Source: Candidatus Dojkabacteria bacterium (lineage in GTDB: Bacteria; Patescibacteriota; Dojkabacteria; B142; WJKM01). From it: 15,307 bases of DNA. The notes beneath the pieces were generated by a model, which was given only the letters and a program-made list of their open reading frames with translations, was not told the DNA's origin and made no database searches. This document shows positions 6,208-14,079 of the stretch, in pieces (position 1 is the stretch's first letter; each line of letters starts with the position of its first letter). Both the position numbers and the translations under genes were made by a program. The stretch spans positions 1 to 15,307 of the forward strand of contig JAGQLH010000026.1 of NCBI GenBank assembly GCA_020429465.1, written 5' to 3'.

Positions 6208-8805
6208 ATGATTCGGACATCTATTCATAGCGCTAAGCAGATCATCTTATGGTGTATGTTTATTTTGCTATTCATAGCTATTGGCGTTCTTACGATTATC
6301 TTTACTGGGGATGATGAGCTCGTTGTACAAAGAATCGCACTTACAAACATTTCTGGTCAATCAACCACAGTAGTATGGACAACTGACATGCCGACTATTG
6401 GTTCAGTAGTTGTAGATGGGGTTGAATATTTTGATGATAGGGATTTGGTAGAGATTGCACTTAATGAGTTCGAATACGATATAGAAGAAGCAAAACCGCG
6501 CCAAACACATCATGTAACTATTCGTGAGCTTGAACCAGAAACAACATATTCCTTTCAAGTTCATAACGATTCTGAAGTATTTGAGGATCAACCATTTGCA
6601 GAATTTACTACAGCAAAGATTCCCGATCAAATACGAACACCAGATCCAGTATATGGAATGGTTTCAAGTGAGGTAGAGGAGACTGGCATTTCTGATGGAA
6701 TAATAATTTTTAATAAACGAAGTGAAGCTGAAGGGTCGTCACACTTTGTTTCAGTTCCTGTTAAAAATGGGAGTTATTCGCTTGATGCTCAGAATTTACT
6801 TAGTGCAGACCTAAGTGAATATTACTCAGTGAGAGACAATGAATACGAGGTAATTCGTTTCCTCGCAACAGCAAATGGAGAAATTCTTGATGAATCAATT
6901 CAAGTTCCCCCGGATAGTGATCAACCAGTGGATACAGTAGTATTATCAATACCTGATGAGCAAATAGCTCAAGTATTAATTGCAGAGGTAGAAGCTCAGG
7001 ATGTATGTAGCGAGGTATGTGATTCAAATGGTGAAAACTGTAATTTTTTAACAATAGGAGAATCGCTTTGGTGCTCGGCATGCGCTGCAAACTGCGGAGG
7101 GTTATTAAGTGCATGTGAAGAACAAGGATATGGTGAGGAGTATTGTATAAGTAGTAGTACAAATAGTGGAACTTCTGATATAGAAAGTGACCCGACAAAT
7201 CCGTATGGGAAAGATTGTAATGAAGATGAGTTTGGAAAAGATATAGATAATCTTCCTGGTGGATCGGCATGTTGTATCGGTGGGAACTATGAGTGTGCTT
7301 CTGGAATTTGTGAGGGTACAGGTATTACAGGGACGATAGGACGTTGTACAGCACCAGCTGATACAACCTCAAATTCTTCTGGAAGTAATTTTGATACGAC
7401 CACTACTGCGACTGCAGTTCCGGGTTCTGGAGGAGTGCTAAAAAATCCAGATGGGGAAAGTTGCAATCCAAATGAAGCACCATGGACTACACCAAATAAA
7501 AATCCAGGGGAGAGTTGTTGTGGAGGGGGATTTATTGAATGTGGTTTTGAGCAATGTAGTACTTTGGACAATAAACAAGGGATTTGCTTGGGTAAAGAGG
7601 CGGTAGAAACACAAGAAGGTGTAGAACATATATCGTTTATTGAGTCTCAAGTTGAGCAAGAAGAGGAGTCTGAAGATGCCTCAGATGGAGAAGAAGATGA
7701 AGGTGAATCAGAAGAAGGAGGAGCATCTGTTGGGGTTGATGATAGTCAGGAAGAATTTGATTGTTCGCCAGTTAGAATTAATGTAACTATATCAGGTACA
7801 GGTATAGCATACGAAGTAAAGGGGCTTAACCAAGGAGAATCCATAGCGATGGATAAGGTGGAAGAAGGTACTACATATACCTGTAATTTTAAATGCTTCC
7901 TAAAAGCAGATGGTGGTTTTTCTACTTATATTTCTAATAACTCTGGTTCCCAGTCCGATTCGACTAGTTGTACTGCTATAGAAGATAGTACCTCCAGTAT
8001 AATAAGTGGAAATACTGTATTTGCTCAAGGTACTCTACTAGATAGTACACTCTACGATCCTGGTGTCTACGAACTAGTAGGTGATGCGATTACAACGAAG
8101 AATGTTACCGTCACCGAGGCGGGACCATTTAGATTCTTTAGCGATACAAATTTAGATGGGATTAAACAACCTGGGGAAGAGTATATTGAAGATCTCAGTA
8201 GTATCGAATTTAGTGTGAACAAAACTGCCGATGTACAAAGTTATCGATTTGTCTCTGGTTGGAATGTCATTTCCGTACCAATGATTATGAATACAGAAGG
8301 AACATCAAGTATTTCTACGGCTTCTGATTTAATCGAGGAGTTAAATAACCAAGGAAGACGTGCAACTCATGTTACAACTTATCGAAATGGAAAATTTGTA
8401 CTTCTTTCACAGAGGACAGATGAACAAGGTAACCCTATTACCTTTGGAGAGGACTTTGCAATAGTACCTGGCGAAGGGTATTTTATTCGGAATTATGATG
8501 CCGGAAATGTTGCATTTATAGGTAATAAAGTGAGTGGAGGGTTAGAAGTAGGTATTGAGCAAGGGTGGAATTTACTAGGTATTTATCATGAGAATAAAAA
8601 TAGTTTTCGTGGCTTTGATATTCTTCGAAATATGAATGAACAAGGAATTGATGTAGATGTGCTAAGCAAATGGGATAGTGGCGTGTACAAAAATCTAGTG
8701 CTTGCTAATTCAATAGAGTACGGATCTCCTTACGATGTATTCCCAAATTCCGGATACTGGATTAGGAGCAATTCTCCTGGTGTGCAAGAGTTTACACCTG
8801 AATAA
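6208..8805 (+). CDS. Large N-anchored extracellular modular protein, paralog of the upstream gene with two six-Cys modules
   Basis: 865 residues, function unknown. A membrane anchor spans ~11-33. The FN3-like region (~38-136) shares IALTN, VVWTT, FDDRD and THHVT with the upstream paralog, and a beta-rich domain (~146-245) follows. A Cys-rich section (267-313) precedes two modules of spacing C-x17-CC-x6-C-x4-C-x(9-11)-C (337-380 and 419-460), an acidic Glu/Asp stretch (~484-517) and a small Cys-containing domain (519-588). The 249-residue C-terminal module (617-865) matches the paralog's without gaps at 131/249 identities by hand count. It has an EF-hand-like loop (8143-8178) and two GWN(V/L) units, at G684 and G786. 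The gene lies 130 bases after the paralog. No sortase motif or C-terminal helix is seen. It probably arose by tandem duplication followed by replacement of the middle. A surface role is inferred; ligand and activity are unknown. Confidence 0.9.
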   Translation: MIRTSIHSAKQIILWCMFILLFIAIGVLTIIFTGDDELVVQRIALTNISGQSTTVVWTTDMPTIGSVVVDGVEYFDDRDLVEIALNEFEYDIEEAKPRQTHHVTIRELEPETTYSFQVHNDSEVFEDQPFAEFTTAKIPDQIRTPDPVYGMVSSEVEETGISDGIIIFNKRSEAEGSSHFVSVPVKNGSYSLDAQNLLSADLSEYYSVRDNEYEVIRFLATANGEILDESIQVPPDSDQPVDTVVLSIPDEQIAQVLIAEVEAQDVCSEVCDSNGENCNFLTIGESLWCSACAANCGGLLSACEEQGYGEEYCISSSTNSGTSDIESDPTNPYGKDCNEDEFGKDIDNLPGGSACCIGGNYECASGICEGTGITGTIGRCTAPADTTSNSSGSNFDTTTTATAVPGSGGVLKNPDGESCNPNEAPWTTPNKNPGESCCGGGFIECGFEQCSTLDNKQGICLGKEAVETQEGVEHISFIESQVEQEEESEDASDGEEDEGESEEGGASVGVDDSQEEFDCSPVRINVTISGTGIAYEVKGLNQGESIAMDKVEEGTTYTCNFKCFLKADGGFSTYISNNSGSQSDSTSCTAIEDSTSSIISGNTVFAQGTLLDSTLYDPGVYELVGDAITTKNVTVTEAGPFRFFSDTNLDGIKQPGEEYIEDLSSIEFSVNKTADVQSYRFVSGWNVISVPMIMNTEGTSSISTASDLIEELNNQGRRATHVTTYRNGKFVLLSQRTDEQGNPITFGEDFAIVPGEGYFIRNYDAGNVAFIGNKVSGGLEVGIEQGWNLLGIYHENKNSFRGFDILRNMNEQGIDVDVLSKWDSGVYKNLVLANSIEYGSPYDVFPNSGYWIRSNSPGVQEFTPE
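7216..7587 (+). repeat. Two copies of a six-cysteine module in the second surface protein
   Basis: Copies at 7216-7347 and 7462-7587 (residues 337-380 and 419-460), 82 residues apart. The spacing C-x17-C-C-x6-C-x4-C is exactly kept; only the last gap differs (11 versus 9). Both contain a vicinal CC pair followed by GG and an EC. The linker between them is Ser/Thr-rich. The family is not recognised; exact spacing with otherwise diverged sequence suggests a conserved disulfide fold. Confidence 0.8.
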
Positions 8806-8813
8806 ATTTTATT

Positions 8814-8914
8814 ACTGTCTTTGGGATGTCGTCCCTGAGGAGGCAGTGATCTTCTTTGAGTAAGAATCTAGGTGAGATATAATTGTTAAGATTCCTGCTT
8901 TCGCAGGAATGACA
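8814..8914. repeat. REP-like/BIME-like inverted element between the surface-protein gene and polA
   Basis: The ends TGTCGTCCCTG (8827-8837) and CAGGAATGACA (8904-8914) are imperfect inverted repeats (9 of 11). Inside are GAATCT (8864-8869) and AGATTC (8889-8894), also inverted. The right side is a perfect 8-bp hairpin, ATTCCTGC-TTTC-GCAGGAAT (8891-8910). The left side can fold by 8814-8820 with 8841-8847 around an inner GGGA/TCCC stem. The right half resembles from memory the widespread bacterial GTCATTCC(T/C)GCGAAAGC repeat family, which is mobilised in other genomes by RAYT-type transposases. No transposase is present here. Only one copy is visible in this window. Confidence 0.6.
8856..8883 (+). 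promoter_or_regulatory. polA: Promoter of polA inside the REP-like element
   Basis: TTGAGT (8856-8861, 4/6 to the -35 consensus), a 16-base spacer, then a perfect TATAAT (8878-8883). The predicted start near 8890 would place the 8-bp hairpin 8891-8910 at the very 5' end of the polA mRNA, about 20 bases before ATG 8930. There is no Shine-Dalgarno sequence before the ATG. A second, weaker -10-like TATATG (8919-8924) could give a leaderless message. Confidence 0.55.
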
Positions 8915-8929
8915 TAAATATATGATGAA

Positions 8930-11791
8930 ATGACTAAAAAACAAGTAACATTAGTCCTGATAGATGGACATGCAATTATACATAGGGCGTATCATGCTTT
9001 TCCTCCAACATTACGGACATCCTCTGGAGAACAGGTAAATGCTGTTTATGGATTTACTGCACTTCTTCTCGAGGTTTTGAATACATTTAACCCAGAATAT
9101 GTGCTGTGTGCATTTGACTCTAGAGGCAAAACACAGCGTCATGATATGTTTGTTGATTATAAAGCGAATAGATCTGCGCCAGATGATGAGCTTGTTGTAC
9201 AGTTCCCACGAATTGAAGAAGTGGTTAATGCATTTAATATTCCTGTGTTTAAACAAGAGGGGTTTGAAGCAGATGATATTTTAGGAACAATTGTTTCCCA
9301 GGATATACCAGCGCCTCGTGGATACGATTCATTGAGAAAGATAATCGTAACTGGTGATCAAGATATCTTACAGTTAATAGAGGACGATACGTATGTATAT
9401 CTGGCAGGTAACAGATTCTCAAAGTCGAAACTATATGATGCTGAAGCAGTAAGAAAGAAATATACGTTCGGACCAGAATATGTTGTTGATTATAAAGCTT
9501 TACGAGGAGATCCGTCGGACAATATTCCTGGGGTAAAAGGAATAGGTGATAAAGGTGCTAAAAAGTTGATAGGTGAGTTTGGTCATCTAGAAACTATGCT
9601 TGCAAAACTAGATGAAGTTACGCCTGATTCAGTTCGTCAGAAACTTCTTGATAATGCAAATACTGCTGAACTTAGTAAGAAACTAGCTACTATCATTAAG
9701 GATGTTCCACTTCATTTTGAACTTGAAAAAGCTGAATTGGCAGACTATAACTATGAGAGTGTAAAAAAACTTTTTATGGAATTACAGTTCCGTTCATTGA
9801 TCGGAAAGATTCCAGAAAGCAAACATATCCCATTAGATGGCTCTGGACAGCAGAGTCTTTTTGGGAAACCACCACAAGAGTCTCATGATGCTACAAAGAA
9901 GGAAGAGCCGTCGCAGGAGAATTATAAAATTGTAAAAACTCAAGAAGAAATTGATTCCTTTATTGAGGAATTATCTAAACAGGAATTATTTGCATTTGAT
10001 ACTGAAACAACAGGACTAGATACTATGCGTATGAAGGTATTAGGTCTCTCGGTATCATGGCAGGAGCAGGAAGGATGGTATCTAGACATGAATACCGAAG
10101 CATTTACAAAAGATCATGTACAACAACTCAAAAGAATATTTGAGAACCCAAAGGTTAAACTAATAGGACATAATATAAAATTCGATGCCCACGCATTGTC
10201 TAATTCTACGATTAGAGATATCCCACTTTCTATTTCACTGAATTCGTACTACTTTGATACGATGATTGCTGCGTATGTTCTACAAGGAGGATCTGGGAGT
10301 ATCGGGCTCAAAGGATTAGCGTTTAATAAGCTTGGTATGACTATGGCAGACCTAGAGGATGTGTGGGAACGTATTCCTGGATTTAAAAAGAAAAAGAATT
10401 ATAAACCAGAAGAGGTTGAAAAATTCATGCGAGAGTGCGATCAAAACTTATTGGGGAAGTATGCGTGTGCAGATGCAGATGCTACATATCAGCTTTATAA
10501 AAAATATTGTGAGGAGTTTGAAAGTGAATCTAAGCTGGAAAAGCTCTTTTATGAGTTTGAAATGCCTACTGTTAAAGTTCTGTATTCAATGGAACGAGAA
10601 GGTATACATTTAGATGTGAAATATCTTCGGGACTACGGAAAGAATCTCGATACAAGGATTGCCTCACTAGCAAATGAAATGTACAGCGCTGTTGGACATG
10701 AATTTAATATCAATTCCCCAAAACAAGTTGGGGAGGTCCTATTTGATGAAATTGGTTTGCCTGGTGGTAAGAAAACTAAAACAGGTGCGTGGCAGACAAA
10801 TGAGAAAATTTTAGAAACAGTAATTGATGCTCATCCTATGATTCCAGCATTACTTGAATTTCGGGAACTATCAAAACTTCGTTCGACTTATGTAGAATCA
10901 CTTATTGATCAGGTGAATCCGGAAACGAATAAAATTCATACTTCCTACAATCAAACAATTGCAACTACTGGACGTTTAAGTTCGACTAATCCAAATCTTC
11001 AAAATATTCCTGTGGCTACCGAAGAGGGGGCCAAAATTAGGAAAGCTTTTCAATCACAAGAGGGTGAATTACTCGTAGCATTTGATATCTCCCAACAGGA
11101 ATTACGAATACTTGCACATATGTCTGACGAAGAAAATTTAAAAGAAGCGTATAAAGATGATGTTGATGTTCATGCGCTTACTGCAAGTAAATTATTTGAT
11201 GTTGATGTAAATCAAGTTACAAAAGATCAGCGTTCAAAAGGAAAGGTCCTGAATTTTTCCTTAATGTATGGGATAAGTTCATTTGGATTGGCAAAAAATT
11301 TAAAGATAAGTAGGGAAGAAGCACAAATATTGATAGATCATTATTTTGTTGCATACCCTCGGGTTAAGGAATTTTTTGATACACTTTTAGAAGATGCACG
11401 ACAGTCAGGACGAGTCGAAACAATGTTTGGTAGATATAGAGAGACATCTGGATTGCACGGGGGGAATTACATGGTTCGTAGTGCAACAGAGCGAGAGGTG
11501 ATTAACTTCCCTATTCAAGGAACTGCTGCAGATATGGTTAAAAAAGCTATGATTGATTGTTTTGAATACATTTCACATGATGAAGATGCACAAGTACTTT
11601 CTGCACGGATGCTTTTACAGGTACATGATGAACTCATCTTTGCTGTGAAAAAAGAGGGTATTAAAGATTTTGAAGATCGCTTTTCAAGCTTCACTAAAAA
11701 AATAACAGAAATTATGGAAACTGGTATAAAACTGAGTGTGCCGGTAAAGGTTGGTGTGCTTACTGGTGAACATTGGAGTGATTTAAAATAG
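8930..11791 (+). CDS. polA: DNA polymerase I with intact 5'-3' and 3'-5' exonuclease domains
   Basis: Fills gaps, removes RNA primers and works in excision repair. The 953-residue, three-domain length is normal. The 5'-3' nuclease is ~1-300 (LIDGHAIIHRAYHAFP at 10-25, then acidic sites in GFEADD and TGDQD). The 3'-5' exonuclease is ~330-530, with D357/E359 in FDTETTG, D419 in NIKFD, and Y511/D515 (YACAD). All catalytic acids are present, so proofreading should be active, unlike in many polA proteins where this domain is dead. The polymerase has motif A with D719 (FDISQQELR), motif B R768-K772-F776-Y780-G781, and motif C H899-D900-E901. F776 sits where Klenow has F762. The ATG at 8930 gives the conserved N-terminus at the usual distance; the ATGs at 8922 and 8925 are out of frame. 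It lies upstream of a DNA ligase gene, its natural functional partner. Confidence 0.97.
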   Translation: MTKKQVTLVLIDGHAIIHRAYHAFPPTLRTSSGEQVNAVYGFTALLLEVLNTFNPEYVLCAFDSRGKTQRHDMFVDYKANRSAPDDELVVQFPRIEEVVNAFNIPVFKQEGFEADDILGTIVSQDIPAPRGYDSLRKIIVTGDQDILQLIEDDTYVYLAGNRFSKSKLYDAEAVRKKYTFGPEYVVDYKALRGDPSDNIPGVKGIGDKGAKKLIGEFGHLETMLAKLDEVTPDSVRQKLLDNANTAELSKKLATIIKDVPLHFELEKAELADYNYESVKKLFMELQFRSLIGKIPESKHIPLDGSGQQSLFGKPPQESHDATKKEEPSQENYKIVKTQEEIDSFIEELSKQELFAFDTETTGLDTMRMKVLGLSVSWQEQEGWYLDMNTEAFTKDHVQQLKRIFENPKVKLIGHNIKFDAHALSNSTIRDIPLSISLNSYYFDTMIAAYVLQGGSGSIGLKGLAFNKLGMTMADLEDVWERIPGFKKKKNYKPEEVEKFMRECDQNLLGKYACADADATYQLYKKYCEEFESESKLEKLFYEFEMPTVKVLYSMEREGIHLDVKYLRDYGKNLDTRIASLANEMYSAVGHEFNINSPKQVGEVLFDEIGLPGGKKTKTGAWQTNEKILETVIDAHPMIPALLEFRELSKLRSTYVESLIDQVNPETNKIHTSYNQTIATTGRLSSTNPNLQNIPVATEEGAKIRKAFQSQEGELLVAFDISQQELRILAHMSDEENLKEAYKDDVDVHALTASKLFDVDVNQVTKDQRSKGKVLNFSLMYGISSFGLAKNLKISREEAQILIDHYFVAYPRVKEFFDTLLEDARQSGRVETMFGRYRETSGLHGGNYMVRSATEREVINFPIQGTAADMVKKAMIDCFEYISHDEDAQVLSARMLLQVHDELIFAVKKEGIKDFEDRFSSFTKKITEIMETGIKLSVPVKVGVLTGEHWSDLK

Positions 11792-11812
11792 AACTCTGGT
11801 ATTGAAAATAAA

Positions 11813-11828
11813 ATTCGTTATAATGAAT
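11813..11828 (+). promoter_or_regulatory. -10-like TATAAT inside a 16-base palindrome, upstream of the winged-helix gene
   Basis: A perfect TATAAT (11819-11824) is centred in the near-palindrome ATTCGTTATAATGAAT (one G-T mismatch pair), 20 bases after the polA stop. No good -35 lies at normal spacing. A palindrome over a -10 box could be an operator, for instance for the downstream winged-helix protein itself, but a chance AT-rich palindrome is equally possible. A second -10-like TAGATT (11840-11845) ends six bases before ATG 11852. Confidence 0.3.
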
Positions 11829-11851
11829 TAGATACTTCTTAGATTATTGAA

Positions 11852-12286
11852 ATGAAAATTGTAACTCGACTGTTAGCACTTTTTGGACTTGGGGCATTAG
11901 TGATGTTTTTACTTGAAGGAGTTGAAATTGAAACAACTACAAAACAAAAGAGAATTCGGATCCCATTGGACGATGAACTAGATGAACCTGAAGATGAGGA
12001 TGAGGTAGATGTAATAGATTTGCTTGATAGTGAAGAACTGGAAGAGCGAAGAGATACCCTGAAAAAACTTTCTGATAAAATCCACAAAGATGATCCTGTA
12101 ATGGAACGTCAATCACGCATTATGCAATTGTTTGAGACCCACCAGGAGGTAGATACGAATTTATTGAAATCTGAAATTACAGATGTTGCTGTTCGTACAT
12201 TACGCAGAGATCTAGATAAACTTGAACAATCAAACCTTGTTAAAAAAGTAGGAAAAACAAAGGGTAGTTACTACGTAAAGGTTTAG
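11852..12286 (+). CDS. Small protein with hydrophobic N-terminus, acidic linker and C-terminal DeoR-like winged helix
   Basis: 144 residues. A hydrophobic segment (~7-22) is followed by a basic KQKRIR patch (31-36). Next comes a very acidic region (~40-63) and a charged helix (~60-80). The C-terminal winged helix-turn-helix (~86-144) has RQSRIMQLF, then VAVRTLRRDLDKLEQSNLVKKVG, the pattern of DeoR-family and related DNA-binding domains. The basic patch after the helix fits a cytoplasmic C-terminus. This gives a probable membrane-tethered DNA-binding protein. The hydrophobic segment is short (about 16 residues) and might instead be buried in a soluble fold. No effector domain follows the HTH as it would in true DeoR regulators, so the signal sensed, if any, is unknown. 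It sits between polA and the ligase gene, 60 bases after polA; a role in regulating those genes is only suggested by position. Confidence 0.75.
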   Translation: MKIVTRLLALFGLGALVMFLLEGVEIETTTKQKRIRIPLDDELDEPEDEDEVDVIDLLDSEELEERRDTLKKLSDKIHKDDPVMERQSRIMQLFETHQEVDTNLLKSEITDVAVRTLRRDLDKLEQSNLVKKVGKTKGSYYVKV

Positions 12287-12306
12287 TCTATTTCAATTTC
12301 CAAATT

Positions 12307-12312
12307 TATACT
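12307..12312 (+). promoter_or_regulatory. -10-like box before the DNA ligase gene
   Basis: TATACT (5/6 to the -10 consensus) ends 12 bases before ATG 12325, so a transcript from it would have only a few leader bases. No clear -35 and no Shine-Dalgarno sequence are seen in the 38-base gap after the winged-helix gene. The ligase may also be read from upstream. Confidence 0.35.
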
Positions 12313-12324
12313 CCCATCTTCTCT

Positions 12325-14079
12325 ATGAAGTTTTCTGACTATTGTATATACCTTGATAAAGTTGAACACTTATCTTCTCGAAATGAGATAACTGAAGTTC
12401 TTGCGGAAATGTTGGGTAAATTGTCGGCTCAGGAAGTTGCAGCTGCATTATATCTTTTCCAAGGCAAATTAGTTCCACGCTTTGAATCTCTTGAATTTAA
12501 CTTGTCTACTAAATTAGGACTTAGGGCGCTTGATGGTCTTGAGGTAAAAATTCTCTCGGAATCACTAACTTTTTCAGCAGAAGATACGTATAAGCAGCTT
12601 GGAGATGTAGGTCTTGTAACTGAAGAAAGGCTGGGTCAGTTAGGTATGGTTGGTAAGAGTCTTACGATTCTGGAAGTACATGCAAAATTAGTAACCATAG
12701 CAGAGATCGAAGGTGCTGGTTCGCAAGGCCAAAAAATTGAACTGTTGCAGTCATTATTGCGGGCTGTCTCTCCAGTAGAGGGGAGATTTATTGGAAGGAT
12801 TGTTGTTGGTAAATTGCGCTTGGGTGTGAGTGATAAAACAATGCTTGATGCTCTTTCTTGGTATAAGGTTGGGGATAAATCATTACGAAAATTTATTGAA
12901 GAAGGGTATGGAAGGAGATCAGATATTGGTTTAATCGCAGAAATGGTACTTACGAATGAAATCGATAGAGTAAAAGAAGAGCTTCATAATCTTCATATAA
13001 AGCCTGGAATTCCTGTTGCGAGTAAATTAGTCGAACGGGTTCCTGAAGTATCCGAGGTTTTTGATAGGATGCAATCGTGTATTGTGCAACCTAAACTTGA
13101 TGGATTGAGAACTCAGATTCACATTTCTGAAGAGGGAATAGAAATTTTCAGTCGGAATATGGAAAGACTGACAGATATGTTCCCTGATCTTTGCGAAGCA
13201 GCAATAATGCTGAATCTTAAATCTGCAGTTATAGATTCGGAGACAATAGGTATTGATCCTGAAACTGGTGAATATCTTGAATTTCAAAAGACGATTCAGA
13301 GAAAACGTAAACATGGTGTGAAAAATAAATCGCAGGAAATTCCTATTACAGCACAGGCCTTTGATATTTTATTTCTTGATGGTAATGATATAAGTCGTGA
13401 GCCACTAGAAGAGCGGGTTTCAATTCTGAGAGAAATTTTGAATTCATCGGAATCAAATACCATATCGTTACTAGACACAGTTACATGCTCAACACTCGAT
13501 GAATTGGAGTTATATTTTGAAGAGCAAGTCAATGCTGGGTTAGAAGGTGTTATTGTAAAACGACCGGGAACCTTTTATGAACCTGGGACACGAAATTATG
13601 ATTGGATAAAACTCAAAGCAAGTATGAAACATGGGATGGTTGATACTGTTGATGCCATAGTGTTGGGGTATTATGCAGGTACTGGGGCACGAAGTAAATT
13701 TGGAATTGGGGCTTTACTGGTGGGGCTTTTTGATGATGACTCAGGTACTTATCAATCAGTTGCAAAAGTGGGAACTGGTATTTCAGATAATCAATTTTTA
13801 CAAATAAAAAAGGATCTAGATGAACGAAGTGTGGATGATAAACCTAATAATTATGACATCGCGAAAGAATTAGAGCCAACGGTGTATGTTAAGCCTGAAA
13901 TAATTGTGGTGGTTGAGGCTGATGAGGTTACGAGAAGTACAATGCATACCGCTTCGAAAGATGAACAAGGGAGAGGTTTGTCTATGCGGTTTCCGAGACT
14001 TAAGGTCTGGAATAGAAAAGATAAAGACGTATCTACGGCAACTACTATTTCTGAACTTCTTACTATGAGCACAAAATGA
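12325..14079 (+). CDS. lig: ATP-dependent DNA ligase, archaeal/eukaryal ligase I type
   Basis: Seals nicks in duplex DNA through an enzyme-AMP intermediate. The 584-residue length is typical of archaeal ligases. The N-terminal DNA-binding domain is ~1-210 and the nucleotidyltransferase ~211-435: motif I KLDGLR with adenylated K257, motif III FSRNMERLT (275-283), acidic E306 (DSE), motif IIIa FDILFLDG (346-353), motif IV EGVIVKR (407-413), motif V WIKLK (427-431). The OB-fold (~436-584) has RFPR (555-558) and RKDK (564-567), motif VI-like. The long N-terminal domain separates it from the short viral-type and LigD-type ligases. The start at 12325 gives the usual MKFSDYCIYL-like opening of this family. 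NAD-dependent LigA is the normal bacterial replicative ligase, so this one is either additional or a replacement. The stop overlaps the next gene (ATGA). Confidence 0.95.
   Translation: MKFSDYCIYLDKVEHLSSRNEITEVLAEMLGKLSAQEVAAALYLFQGKLVPRFESLEFNLSTKLGLRALDGLEVKILSESLTFSAEDTYKQLGDVGLVTEERLGQLGMVGKSLTILEVHAKLVTIAEIEGAGSQGQKIELLQSLLRAVSPVEGRFIGRIVVGKLRLGVSDKTMLDALSWYKVGDKSLRKFIEEGYGRRSDIGLIAEMVLTNEIDRVKEELHNLHIKPGIPVASKLVERVPEVSEVFDRMQSCIVQPKLDGLRTQIHISEEGIEIFSRNMERLTDMFPDLCEAAIMLNLKSAVIDSETIGIDPETGEYLEFQKTIQRKRKHGVKNKSQEIPITAQAFDILFLDGNDISREPLEERVSILREILNSSESNTISLLDTVTCSTLDELELYFEEQVNAGLEGVIVKRPGTFYEPGTRNYDWIKLKASMKHGMVDTVDAIVLGYYAGTGARSKFGIGALLVGLFDDDSGTYQSVAKVGTGISDNQFLQIKKDLDERSVDDKPNNYDIAKELEPTVYVKPEIIVVVEADEVTRSTMHTASKDEQGRGLSMRFPRLKVWNRKDKDVSTATTISELLTMSTK

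Noticed and set aside
6800..7571. Minus-strand open frames of 156 and 94 residues inside the second surface-protein gene
   Set aside because: They overlap a well-supported modular gene, have odd composition (His/Leu/Tyr-rich or Pro/Ser/Val-rich), and show no recognisable domain or start signal.
6060..8805. Sortase-type cell wall anchoring of the surface proteins
   Set aside because: Neither C-terminus has an LPXTG-like motif, a membrane helix or a basic tail; both end directly after the GYW module.
8806..8929. RNA gene or riboswitch in the structured intergenic region before polA
   Set aside because: The pairing is explained by REP-like inverted repeats; there is no tRNA shape, no recognisable riboswitch core and no terminator tract.
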